Source: Aquilaria yunnanensis (Eukaryota; Streptophyta; Magnoliopsida; Malvales; Thymelaeaceae). Taken from it: a DNA stretch of 64,000 nucleotides. Below the pieces are notes generated by a model. The model was not told the DNA's origin, searched no databases, and saw nothing but the letters and a program-made list of their open reading frames with translations. How positions within the stretch are numbered: the stretch's first letter is position 1; every line of letters starts with the position of its first letter. Location: contig CM077596.1 of NCBI GenBank assembly GCA_039654915.1, positions 45,878,501 to 45,942,500 of the forward strand. Direction: 5' to 3'. Of the stretch, positions 41,740 to 53,099 are shown one piece after another. The position numbers were made by a program, and so were the translations under genes.

Positions 41740-42904
41740 AGGCACACGTACACACAAATTTGAAGCTGACGGCTCTTTTAGATCTATAGTAATATCATGT
41801 TAGGCCGTCAATGAACAGTAATATAACGGTGCTATGATGTTTTGCTCCTCAAACTTTTCTTGATGATAATTGACCTCTCAGTTGGTAACAAAAGCTTTGG
41901 TGCCTGGCCAGTGGCCTGACACAAATGGTAGACTTCTAATATAACGTCCATGAGATATCAAACTTTGATTTTTTTTGTTGCTCAAACTTTTCTATTTAAC
42001 AATTCACCCCCTAAATTTTTAAGTTTCTATCCTCATGGTCTACAAACATTGCTTCCTCACAATTGGAATCTTGAACAACAAATTGCCACAGCAACGCACG
42101 GTCGATTCACCTAGTTTAACTCTAAAAAGCAGTTAGTTCCCCACATGGCGAATTCTTGTAGCCTATGGGGAGCATAGAATTATGATTTCGGGACTTCTCC
42201 TTCCTTGTCCTCTCATTTCGGTTCTTTGCTTCGAGCTTTTCTTCCTTCAGACCCATCGGCGGATGACATTCAAATATCCATTAGAGGCTCAGGAGTAAAG
42301 CTCATATAAGATTCGTGCCATTTCTGTGGTGAATTCACGGCAAAGATGCTTGTGTCATTGTTTTGTGGCAAAAGCGTCAAGGGAATAATTTGTCCACTAG
42401 GGACAAATATGGCACCAACGTTTTCAAAATATGCAAATAGCTAACTAATGTAATAACTAAGGACAGGTTATTCATTGAAGGGTGTCAAAGATTAAATAAT
42501 TTTTACCCTTGATGTTGATTGGCATTCAAACATATCCAATTTTGGCTCAATTTTACTACTTATTTTTTACTTGAATTAAATTAATTTAAAATTAAAGTCT
42601 AACTCAAATTCTAACATCTTAAAATGATTTATGTCAAAATTAGAAGTTACTAGTAAACAATTAAAGCAAGAAATGATGGGGCTTTTTACTGCCCATGCAT
42701 GGCCAGACAAAATTCTTTGCCAAGAATTCGTATCGTGGATGCCCATGTTAACACATAAGTTTAATGGCTGACTTATTGGCCCACGAAGAAAACATTAGTA
42801 GCATATTTACCTAAAAAAATTAATGGCTAATTTGTTATTATGACTTAATATGGCAATATATGCCCCTTTTCCCTTTCTTTTGCCTCCTTGCCGAACTCTC
42901 AAAG
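41740..42904. other. Intergenic DNA without a recognised gene
   Basis: AT-rich sequence with fragments resembling MITE arms (CTCAAACTTTTCT occurs twice, near 41850 and 41980). No coding or RNA gene is supported. Confidence 0.45.
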
Positions 42905-42915
42905 ATCATCATAAA

Positions 42916-43156
42916 ATTCATTTTGTGCTCAGCTGAGGTGGTAGAGATGCATGCACTCTAACCCCGATGTTTAGAGGTTCAAATCCTCACAAATACATTG
43001 AGGCATTTGTTGAGAGGAAGCAATTCAGCAGCCAAAACCAAAAGAATGCAGGCTTGGCACATACCCATTGAGGGAGCCCATGAAACACCTAAAATCCTTG
43101 GAACAACTATGTACTTTAACTGTGTGTATGTGTGATACTTTTGTGTAAAAAAAAAA
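42916..43156 (+). mobile_element. tRNA-derived SINE with perfect 11-bp duplication
   Basis: A box A-like GCTCAGCTGAGGTGGTAGAG near 42927 and a box B GGTTCAAATCC near 42977 are spaced as in a pol III promoter. The element ends with a TGTGTGTA-rich tail and a run of A. ATCATCATAAA flanks it at 42905-42915 and 43157-43167. The fold is not a functional tRNA. Confidence 0.85.
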
Positions 43157-43167
43157 ATCATCATAAA

Positions 43168-44812
43168 TGGGCTATCCCTTAAGTTGTTTTCATTTTGGTT
43201 GGCTTCGAAGTAACCAATTGGCACACATTTATGGTAGATGTATTTCTTGATAATGTAGTGTCGGCCCCATTTCACAATAACATTATAGTTTTTGAAAAAT
43301 AATATTTAATGGTAGTTTTTAGTTTCCAGACTTAGCAGCTTGAATTCCCCTATAAATAAATTATCAAAATGCTAATCAGACTTTGCGGCATTTTGAATCT
43401 AAAATATCAATTTCATAGTCACTTTTTGGGTGACTGGAGAATCGTCCAGGGAAGCCAAATTCTTGTTCTCCATTTGAAATGTTAATGTATCCTGACCTAT
43501 GCTCAATCTGATTTAACCGCTTCTTCATCAAAATTAGATTTGGGACCTCAAATAAGTCCTCTCACCTTTGGCCATCAGGCTAATGGCCAGCAGTGCTTTC
43601 CTCATTCTGTTTTCCCCTCAAGTTCAACTTTTGGAGCTTGATAAGTCTCTGATCTAGAGCCCCCGGGCAACATTTCGCTACATTTCTGAACCTTCCCTGG
43701 AGAATGATAGCTAGCATTGTCATCCAACACCTATCTCTTTGTCTCAGCGCGAAAATATTGCTCAAGCGTTGAGCTTTCACAGTTACAAGCACAAACAATT
43801 CAGAAGCGCAGCTAAGCTTCATACTCAGAGACACTGCTGAAAACACAGAAATCTTGGATGCAAGGGTCACAGTTACACAATTGTACAGAGGTCTAAAAAA
43901 AAAGAAGGAAAAGAAAAGGTTCTGAATTTCAAATTTGAATTTGGAAGCTGTCAAATTCTTTCTGTTGGTGCCTCTCTAAGAATGTGCTTAGAACTGAAAG
44001 AAATGCTTTTGAAACTGTAAGGCATATCAAACATTGGTTCTTGGGAAGAAAGGAAAAAGGCTACAAACTCCATGAATTGCTAAGGCAAGAATGAAGAAAG
44101 GCTGCACCTTTTTACATCCCCCAAACATTCAAACACGCCATATCGTGTACCCTCTCGTGTCAAGGAAGGGGCAAAAAATGTGAAACTTGGATTGCTAATA
44201 CATCATGCCTCAGAAAGGTAGAATAGAATATCAGCACCATGAATCCGAACAAGCCTTCAACAGTTAACCTACTTTCAGACTGCTACTGCGTCCTCTGCTG
44301 CTTGTTCTACGCCTTGCACAAAACAGCACATGTCATCTAAGAGAGATAAATAGGGGATGCTGGATTCCTTGAAACAGATATATTGAAACAAAAGTAACAA
44401 ATCAATCCTCGTGGTTCTTTCAAGCACCCAACAAACAAAAGTAACAGTTAGTCCTACTATTTTTGCAGATTGAAACCAAAGGTAAGAACAGGATATACTT
44501 CATACTAGGTTCTTTTGAGCACCCAACAAACACGCAATAATGGCAGTATGCCTAGATGTACAAAAGCTCCTTCCAATTTTAACTTGTAACGAACAAGAAG
44601 AGGTCACCAATTAAACAAAGAACGTTTAAATGCAAGCTTAGTTGTCTGCTAATACCAAACTCACATCAATAAAATGAATACTAGAACTGTTTTCTGTTAT
44701 CCTTCTGCACTACTGTTCAAGTCATAGTTCTCAAGCAATCTCCAACTTTCTTTACTTTTCAAGTCATAGTTCATAGCCCTATAGAACAAGAATAAAATGA
44801 TCGTTGAAAGTC
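43168..44812. other. Downstream flank of the DUF1295 gene
   Basis: The part near 44812 should hold the 3' untranslated region of the minus-strand gene. I see no clear polyadenylation signal and no second gene. A 124-codon frame at 43580-43954 shows no recognisable domain. Confidence 0.4.
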
Positions 44813-47800
44813 TCACCAGTTTTGACCATCTTGCGCAAGATTACGGCTGTAGAAAGGGAATTCGAATAGAAATATTTTTTTGAACCACGAGGGCAAGCTA
44901 CCATACAATGCAGGAGGCAGCGGAATAAGAGGGCTGTTGCAATACATGTTTTAAAGAAAACACAGTGAAAAAAAATATATATATATACATCAGTTTCAGT
45001 GAATTCCATCAGCAGGAAAGAATTGAAAATACAACCTAGCAAAAAGGAGATCAAAACGAACCTAGTTGTTTCTTTGTACATTCTATATGCAGCCTGATTA
45101 CCAAACTTCTTATCAGCAGATTCCTGTCCATTGATTGAATAAAATCATGATTAAATCGCTAGATTCTCATGGATTATGGTTCATAAGAGCTGAAGCTAAG
45201 AAATGCAACCTCAAGTAATGGTATGCCACTGACAAAAAGAAGCAATAGCGTAAGGAAGATTGGCCCAAGGATGACAAGCCATTCAGCACCATCTAGAACG
45301 GGAGTAGATGACACAAAAATACCCCACCAAAGCAGAATCTGGGAGTAACATCAACTGAGATCATTTGCATCAAGAAATTAATAGAGAGAAAGAAATCAAC
45401 ACTTCTCCGTTATCTATTTCTGGTAGAATCTGATTTACATTGGCTTCTAATTGACTCCTTTCAATTACCAGAGGAAATCTTCGACATATTATAGTATGTC
45501 TAGTAAGAGGACTTCCACAGAAGCAATCTCAACAAATATTGGAATAAACTTCTCAACAGTTCAAATGCTTGTCAATAGAAGACTGGAGGTGTAATGATAA
45601 TTTTCTTGGAGAAAAACAACAACAATTTGGCCATCACTAGGTATTGCATAAAAGAATGAAATGCAATATCCAAACACAGCACAACTTGAAATAGAGGTCT
45701 AGACCAAAAGATAATTCTAGCTTCAGATGTCTTATGGTGGCTAGATTCATTTCAACAAATAATGACACTAACCTCACCAAAATAGTTCGGGTGACGGGAC
45801 AATTTCCACACTCCAACATTGCACCATTTTCCTCTGTTCTCTGAAGCGCTTTTGAAAGAAAGTTTCTGCTGATCCGATGTGGCTTCAATTGAAAGACCCA
45901 CAGACCACATGATCCAACCTATGATATCTTCAGCCTGAACAGATGGATCCCTGTCACTTGCATTAACCACTGTCACAGGCAGACTTACAGTCCAAACCCA
46001 TACAGCCTGCATCAGAAAAAAAAAAGTTTGAACAAGAGACACAACAAAATCTGCAAGGATAACCAAAAAAAGGGCAAGAATTTTCTACAACCACCAAGGA
46101 TACACACCTGAAAGAGCCAGAAAACAGCTAACTTCCCCAAATTACTACGCATTTCATCAAAGCGCCTGTCCTCGCCCCACTGCAGAATTCTGATTGGAAG
46201 AATATTATTCATCTAAAAGCACTTTTTCAACTCTTATCTAGAGTGTATTATTATACTATTACATTAATGAAATTAGTTCTTGGCTGATCAAAAAACAAAA
46301 AAACAAAACAAAGAGGATGACTTGGAAGTATGAAAAGATATGTAATCAGAAGCTAACATGCTGGTCAGCTGGAGAGAACATATTAGCCACAAAATAACGA
46401 TCTTCCAAAAAACTGAAAATAAAACTTGACCATCTTCAGTTTCTGAATAGCGTAGGTGCTAGAGTTCTAGAACAGAAACAAATTTTATTCTTCAGTTATG
46501 GAAGTTTATGGAATCTGTATGCTTATTCATTTATAGAATCACTGATCATGAAAGCTCTATTGTGAGCCAAAGGCAAAGAACAAAGTATTGCAACATAATT
46601 ACACCTCAATTTTACATGGAAAAAAGTCCAAGTTCTCCCATCCAGCTCCTTGACCTGGTTTTTTCTGTTACAATGCTTAAATAATTCACAAGATGCATCC
46701 TTCTCATGGAAAGCTTTCCACCAAACCAATTACAGCAAAAAGATGCAAGCACATTCTATGCCGGTATTTCCTTCATTAATATACCATATGACAATATTAT
46801 CAAGTATATGGTTAACAAGGATTAAAAACAATCCCATTCTTCAAGATACAAGAAAAAAGTCTATACAGGGTATCGACGGTGTTGCATTCACAGCCTAGTT
46901 ACAAAAAGAAAGGTAATCGAGTTTAAGCAAGACTATATATTTGGAATCCACTTATGTGTGTCGAAATAGAACTCCTTCTCTAAAACAGAGAACTAGCTTT
47001 ATCAGTTCCCCAGATGTTTTAGAAAACAAAGATTTGCAAACCCATGCTATCTCACTATATTCTCACTTATTTACCGAAGGAAAATTTGAAGAGAGAAGGA
47101 AACGGAAAATTTTCCTATGACTAAACAAGGACTTAATTTCAATGAGGGGACAGTGTGCCATACAGCAATACCTCATTAAAAGGAACAGGCCCAGGCGAAG
47201 GCCCCAAATTACAACAAGCAAAGTCAAGACAACCTGAAAAGTAAAATAAGAGTCCATCAAATAGAAGTGGCTAATAATATGTCATGCAAACCAAAAACTA
47301 TGAAAGAATCCGCTATTCTAAACTTGCACCAGTAAAAAGGAGAAAGAGTTGGAGCACGAATGAAGAATCAGAAAAGGAAAGAATACCCAGGACATATTCC
47401 CCCACTCTCCCTAGGCCTCCCTCCACTGTATTAAAAAAAAGGAAAAGTTACAATTAACTCCCTGAGGTTTACCATAACCTACAGTTTGCGCCCTTTATTT
47501 TTAAAAACCTACACTTTGCCCCCTAATTCTTTTATACTGTCCAATAATAACTTCTGAAACTATAATTTAACTATACGATGGTCATCTTTCAGTAATGTCA
47601 GTCTCTTCAATATTTTTTTATAGTTAATAAATATTTTAAATTATCTGTTTTTCCTTTTTGTAAATTTATTTTTCTTCTTATAGATACATATCAGGATTTT
47701 TTAAATGTTGGTTAGCTATGAAAAAAATATAAAAAATTTTGAAATTACTTAAGCATGGTTATCAGATAATTTAATTTAGGGTTTCAGAAGTTGTTGTCGG

Positions 47801-48685
47801 ACACTATAAAGAAAATAGGGGTAAAGTATAGCTTTTTAAAAATAGAAGAGGCAAAGTGTAGGTTAGATCAAACCACAGGGGAGTTTTTGTAATTTACCCT
47901 TAAAAAAACTTAAGTTACTTTCAGTTTGGAACTAGTTGTGTATCCTTCGGGAAGTTAACTTCAATAATCTCTGAACCGGGAGGAAACAGAACCAAATTAT
48001 TTACGAACCTCCTTTCAGGGGCACATAGGGAAGTCATTCTATGGTCTATGCAAGTAAGAAATGCAGACATATGTTCAAGCACCAAATATAAAAGATGCCT
48101 ACTACTCATAGTAAAATGGTAGAATAGCAAAGCCAGCCAACATAACAGCGACGAAAAGTTGCAATTAGAGCTACAGAACCATGCCCCATGGAATTCAGAC
48201 AAATAAATCACACCATAAAAATTTCTAGAGCCAACATATTGTCTCAAAAAGAGAGGTTCAACAAATTCAGGCGTCAGAAGAGGTAAGCAGAACCTGACGA
48301 AAATGCCATGACCCTTTAACCACCAAAGTCAATGCAGCAAGTATAATGAAATTCGTACTCCCTGTGAATGAAAAATGGCCAAGTATTAGACTCCTCCATA
48401 AACAATTCGTGAACTACTACAATTCACGCGGTTAGAACCAAGACTATGGTAGTACCAGCAAAGTCGGTGACTTTATCGAACTTGAGAAGGGCCGTGATTA
48501 TAAAGAAGAACAGCTGATAACAAACCTGCGAGAATCACCAAAATAAACCGAAGAGCCATTCAAAATTGGACCTTGAACTATGTCCAGAACAAAAAGAGTA
48601 AACAAAAGAAGAAGATAGAGTCAGGCGTGCGTACAGTGACAATGGCAGTGAGAGCCAAGAAATGGGAGTCAATAACGGTTCCCAT
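44813..48685 (-). CDS. DUF1295 / steroid 5-alpha-reductase-like membrane protein, nine exons
   Basis: Exons in gene order are 48685-48635, 48525-48456, 48361-48294, 47233-47172, 46189-46108, 46006-45773, 45338-45210, 45123-45062 and 44933-44813; every intron is GT-AG and the phases join to 292 residues. The protein has several hydrophobic segments (for example VVLTLLVVIWGLRLGLFLLM and LVILGPIFLTLLLLFVSGIP) and the family signature RHPNYFGE near residue 186, preceded by ILQWGEDRRFDEMR. It belongs to the DUF1295 group related to steroid 5-alpha reductases and isoprenylcysteine methyltransferases, probably in the ER; the substrate in plants is not established. Arabidopsis relatives are At1g18180 and At1g73650. 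Intron 3 carries a MITE. The start ATG at 48685 lies in an exon encoding only 17 residues. Confidence 0.93.
47440..47899. mobile_element. Foldback MITE, family 1, inside intron 3 of the DUF1295 gene
   Basis: The 460-bp element has the same inverted-repeat body as 40845-41309 (CTCCCTGAGGTTTACC at the left, its inverted form at the right). TTAAAAAAA flanks it at 47431-47439 and 47900-47908. It lies well inside the intron and does not touch the splice sites. Confidence 0.88.
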
Positions 48686-49020
48686 TCTTCTGATGAAAAC
48701 AAGAAAAATTCCTTCTTCTTTTCTTTTCTTTCTTTCTTTTCTTGTTTTTTTTTCCTTGTGCTTTTCCTTCTCTGCTCTGGTTTTGCTCAGATTGCAGCCC
48801 TTCTGCTCCTATGGAAGCGGAGTGGTTCCGACGTTTTTGGTGTTTTGCAGACTTTAGAGGACGTTTGCACCCTTCAGAACCTGTGGTTGCCATTTGTACA
48901 CGAACGACGCCGTGATTGGACATTTCAGGCTAAAATTATATAACTAGTTACCAAAGTTGAAGCAAACTTGCTATTGGGTCACCGACTCTTCAATTGGTTG
49001 CAGTTACAGTATTAAATTTT

Positions 49021-50203
49021 GGCCAAAGTACACTAGAAACCCCTGAACCTTCCCAACTCGTACGAATTGGTCCTTAAACTTTAACCCGGTTTGCAGAAGC
49101 CCTTCAACTTTGCAATTCTGTACGTTTTAGTCCAACTCATTGATTTGACTTCTTTTTTTAACGGCTTAAATGCACCAAGAGTCATCAAACTTTGGCAACT
49201 CATTTAAGTTAGTCATCAAGCTAGAACTTGGACTGCACTAGGCCCTAAATACATTATAAATTAATTAAAATTGATTTTTTAGGTTGAGTAAAGAAAAATT
49301 TATTAAAATTAATTAATTCATAAAAAATATTTTTCAGGTGCTTATAAGGTAAATATAGAATTAGCTATAAAATGATATTGGTCCTAGATAAAAAAATTAA
49401 AATTAAAATTAAAATTAAAATAATGTATTATCTATAATGAGAAAATAACATAATACAAAAAATATGTTTGATAAAAAAAATATGGAACAAAAAATTTGTA
49501 ACAAAGTTTTACCAATAACCACCTTTTATTCCATCCACCATAATGGTATACCTAGAAAAATGTAAATAACCACCTATAGTATAAAATGTATTGTTTTAAT
49601 TTGTACTTATATTTAATCTTACTTTGCTTTAATTTTCCCGGTCTTTGGTGCTTAGAATAAAATAAAATTTTACTTTATACACTATGAATAAATACAAAAT
49701 AAAATATGCCATGAACAAGTTTCTATTCACAACTTTATTAATAACTAATAATTATTACAAGTCATGTGAATTATGCAAGTATTCTTTTCTTTTTATTTTT
49801 TCTTTGTTGCTCAGATATTTGGTCAGTTTATCCACAAACTTGATCTATAGTAGGGACTAAACCAAAGAGACTTTAATTAATTTTTATGAATTAGCTAATT
49901 TTTCTTTACTGAACCTAAAAAAACAATTTAAATTAATTTATAATTAATTTTATGATACTCATTGTTCATTGTAAAGTTTAAGGCCTATTATAGTTGAAGT
50001 TCTAGTTTGATGGCCGACTTAAATGAGTTGTCAAATTTGAGGGCTCTTCATATATTTAAGTCATTAAAAAAATGAGTCAAGTTAACAAGTTGGACTAATA
50101 CGTACCAAGTTGCAAAGTTGGAGGTTTCTGCCAACTGAATTAAAGTTTACGGACCACCTCGTGTGAGTTGGGAAAATTCAAGGGCCTCTATTGTACTTTG
50201 GCC
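49021..50203. mobile_element. Long-TIR Mutator-like MITE upstream of the DUF1295 gene
   Basis: The 1183-bp element begins GGCCAAAGTAC and ends GTACTTTGGCC; the inverted repeats run inward for more than 300 bp with moderate divergence. TTAAATTTT is duplicated exactly at 49012-49020 and 50204-50212. No transposase frame is present. Its end lies about 335 bp before the start codon of the DUF1295 gene, inside the probable promoter. Confidence 0.88.
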
Positions 50204-50250
50204 TTAAATTTTTAATAACTTTTCAAGTAAATGACTCTGCTGACTACGCT

Positions 50251-50418
50251 GGGCTGAAGAGCTTGGCTCAATGGTTCTACGCTTCCAGTTCATAGGTATG
50301 CGGTTCTAGCCTGAGGTTCCTCCCATCCCCAACATGCACTGAGAAGGTAAAATTGGGTATGACCAGATGACTTGAACTCACCTACCCGAACTAAAACCCG
50401 ACTTACACTATAAAAAAT
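50251..50418 (+). mobile_element. Second tRNA-derived SINE-like element
   Basis: A box A-like GCTTGGCTCAATGGTT (50261) and a box B-like GGTTCTAGCC (50302) have pol III spacing. The body ends in an A-rich stretch near 50412. No target duplication was identified, so the boundaries are approximate. Confidence 0.5.
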
Positions 50419-50742
50419 AGGTCATTCAGTAATGGTGAAAGTCTATCCTTATAACCGAGATTTTCATCACTATAGCCGATATAGATGGCCCATATATCCA
50501 TCTCATATGTACTATTCCTATTGCCAATAGTAACGGGTTTTTGGCTTATCTGTATAAAAGCAATGGCTATAGGTAATGGCGAGTCAGGCTGTTAGTATAA
50601 ACTCTTAGTAAATATATGTAGCCGTATGGTTTCAAACGTGACAATGGGATGCTTAACGGTGACATTTTCTTAAAACATTAGTCATTAGACATGAGTAAAA
50701 TAGCTAAATGAAGGAACAAGCTCTCCATTCTCTTTTCGAGAG

Positions 50743-51583
50743 GGCCCTGTTTAGTTGCCAAAAACTTTCTAAATTTTTTGGATTTTTTTTAAAAATTTGA
50801 AAATGAAAAGAAAATATGTTTAGTATGTAAATTTTCTTTTTTTATTTTCAGAGAAAATAGTTTTCCATATCATGAAGAATTAGAAAACACTATGGAGGCA
50901 TTCGGATGTAGAAAACAATTTTCTTTTTTCTTTTTTATTATTTGGTTTCATTTTCTATGTACAATTTTCTAAAGAATGTTTTAGAAAACATGTTTAGTTA
51001 TTCTAAAATAAGTAAATATGATTATATGTGTATACATTATATTGGAAAGTTCGATGCCTTAGTTGAAAGTTAAAGGAAAGCTAGTGCACTGTAATAGAGT
51101 ATTTTCTAAGTCTAACAGCTTCAAAACCAAAATGTAAAAGAGAATCTTCCACTGCCATCCCAGTTCCACTGCCGATTCTGCAATTCCGAAGCTTCAATGT
51201 CGTTGCTATTGCTTCTCCAAGTTCGCTTTATTCACAATGGCTGCTTAGTCAAGAGAGAGATTAAGAAAGATGCTGGTCAGGTAGCCAAGGCTTGGTGATA
51301 GTGACAAGGAGGTTGGTCAGGTGGCAAAGGCAAAGGAGAGATTAGTAGTGACGGAGATGTGATGACGATAAAAGTAGAGATCACGAGATCATGATAGAAA
51401 AATATGTGAGAGAGAGTTTTTAGAAAATTGGTAAAACAACAAAAAAATGTTTTCCATATCTTTATGAAATGGAAATTTTTTTCAAAGAAAATTTCTTTAC
51501 TAAACATGTTTTTTTTTCATTTTTTAGTTTTTAGAATATTTTCTAGAAAAATTGGAGAAGTCTCTAGAATTAAACAAAGCCTA
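50743..51583. mobile_element. Possible MITE with GGGCCCTGTTTAG-type ends
   Basis: The left end GGGCCCTGTTTAGTTGCC followed by AAAATGAAAAG-type sequence is mirrored at the right by the complement of AGGCTTTGTTTAATTC and AAAAAATGAAAAAAA. Such ends are common in Tourist or hAT MITEs. No clear target duplication was found. Confidence 0.4.
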
Positions 51584-52830
51584 TTTTGTGTTGTTTTCCT
51601 AGTTTTCCATATCTAAGAAAAGCATTTAAAATTTTTCTTTTAGTTTCTCTTATTCTTAACCTCTATCTCATTTTGCCATTGCCTCTGCCGACCGAGCTCT
51701 CCCTTGTCGCTAGGTTGGCCAATCTTTTCATCACCATTGCCTGAATAGCTTTTTCGTATTCTTATCAAACATCGGCTATTGTGGATGATGGGTCGGCTAT
51801 CTCTTTCGATTAGCGGATAGTGGAATTGGCTGCAGATTGTGGATCTTACAATTGGGCCCCTCTTATTCCTTCAATCATTGGCATTGATTATCAAAGGCAT
51901 GGTGAAACAACAATCGGCAACTATGGTCTACAATGAGCTATTTGGCGGTCGAAGACAACAAAAATGCTGGAGTGTTGCGCTTTTGGGGTGGATGCAAGGG
52001 ATAACAAAGTTAGGAAACTTTGAAGCAGATAGATGTAGGAAAATATTCATTTATAGTCCACAAACTTTTCTTTAACTTTCGATGAAGGCACTAGACTTTG
52101 CTTATCCATTTATACACATAAAATCATTTTTACTTACTCTGAAGAAGTAACATGTTTTCTAAAAAGTATTGTAGAAAACTGTATATGAAAAATGAAAATT
52201 AAAAACAAAAATTGAAAAGGAAAACTGTTTTCTACGAGAAAACACCTCCCCAGTGTGCTAACACGTGCCCCTTTCATCTTCCCAAAATTTGCTTGATTTC
52301 TTGTGTTTGCCTTCAATTAATTGTTTCTTACTTTCTCCATTTTGTCTTCTTAACTGTGTTTGCTTTGGTTTTCTTCAGATTTTCCTTTTGCGGATTATTT
52401 ATTTGTTGATTGGGGTACGCCTTGAATCCTTAACCCTAGGTTCTTTGCTGGTTTTTTGTTTGCTGCCCTTGATTAGTTTCACCATCACTCTTCCTCCTCT
52501 TAATTCCTTTTGTATTCAGTCTTATCATCAGTCTGCTTTGGTTACTCAGATTCTTTGAGACAAACTACAGCTAATTACTTGGTAATCTTGGTTAACTGTG
52601 CTAAGTGTTGGGATCTCTTGGCTGAAATATGCTTGATTGACTCTTGTGCTCAATTGCCATCTAATCAATCCGATCACTGTGTAAAGTTCGAGGCTTTCTA
52701 GAGTTTGTCCCTTATTAATCAAGGTTTAGTGGTGGAAGTGGCAATTTTACTTGGCTCTTGTTGATTGTTTGGTTTTAGGCTACTTTCCTCTTTGATTGAC
52801 CTGAATGTCAGGAATGAATAGGTTTTTTCA
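51584..52830. other. Intergenic DNA without a recognised gene
   Basis: Pyrimidine-rich sequence at 52250-52700 could be the leader of the orphan exon that follows, but no conserved coding frame is visible. Confidence 0.35.
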
Positions 52831-53037
52831 GCTACAAGATTTTATGAGAACATTGTGCCAAAGCACTTGTCAATTGAAAGGCAGTTAGCTTGCATTGATG
52901 GCATTTTCCCTGCTGGTTCTTCTCTATGTTATAGTTCCTTATTAAAGGAGAAGGATGAAGTGCACCATCCCCTAGAAACAAACTCAAAAGCTAGTTCATG
53001 TAAAAAGGACGATACCCAGGATAAATTTTTTTATTAG
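52831..53037 (+). pseudogene. Orphan exon-like frame of unknown gene
   Basis: A good acceptor (GAATAGGTTTTTTCAG) is followed by an open frame of 68 codons that includes RFYENIVPKHLSIERQL and ends at a TAG at 53037. The amino-acid composition looks like real coding sequence, but I do not recognise the family. Decayed LTR-like DNA begins soon after, so this may be one exon of a gene cut off by transposons, or chance. Confidence 0.25.
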
Positions 53038-53099
53038 GATATTATGATCTTATGCATAGTCATAGTTGGCTAGTTAATACTTGCAGTTCTTTAAAACTT

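Noticed and set aside
42927..43000. Possible tRNA gene
   Set aside because: Box A and box B are present, but the cloverleaf is not intact and the unit is part of a SINE with an A tail and target duplication.
43580..43954. 124-codon minus-strand frame downstream of the DUF1295 gene
   Set aside because: No recognisable domain, no splice link to the gene and no conserved features.
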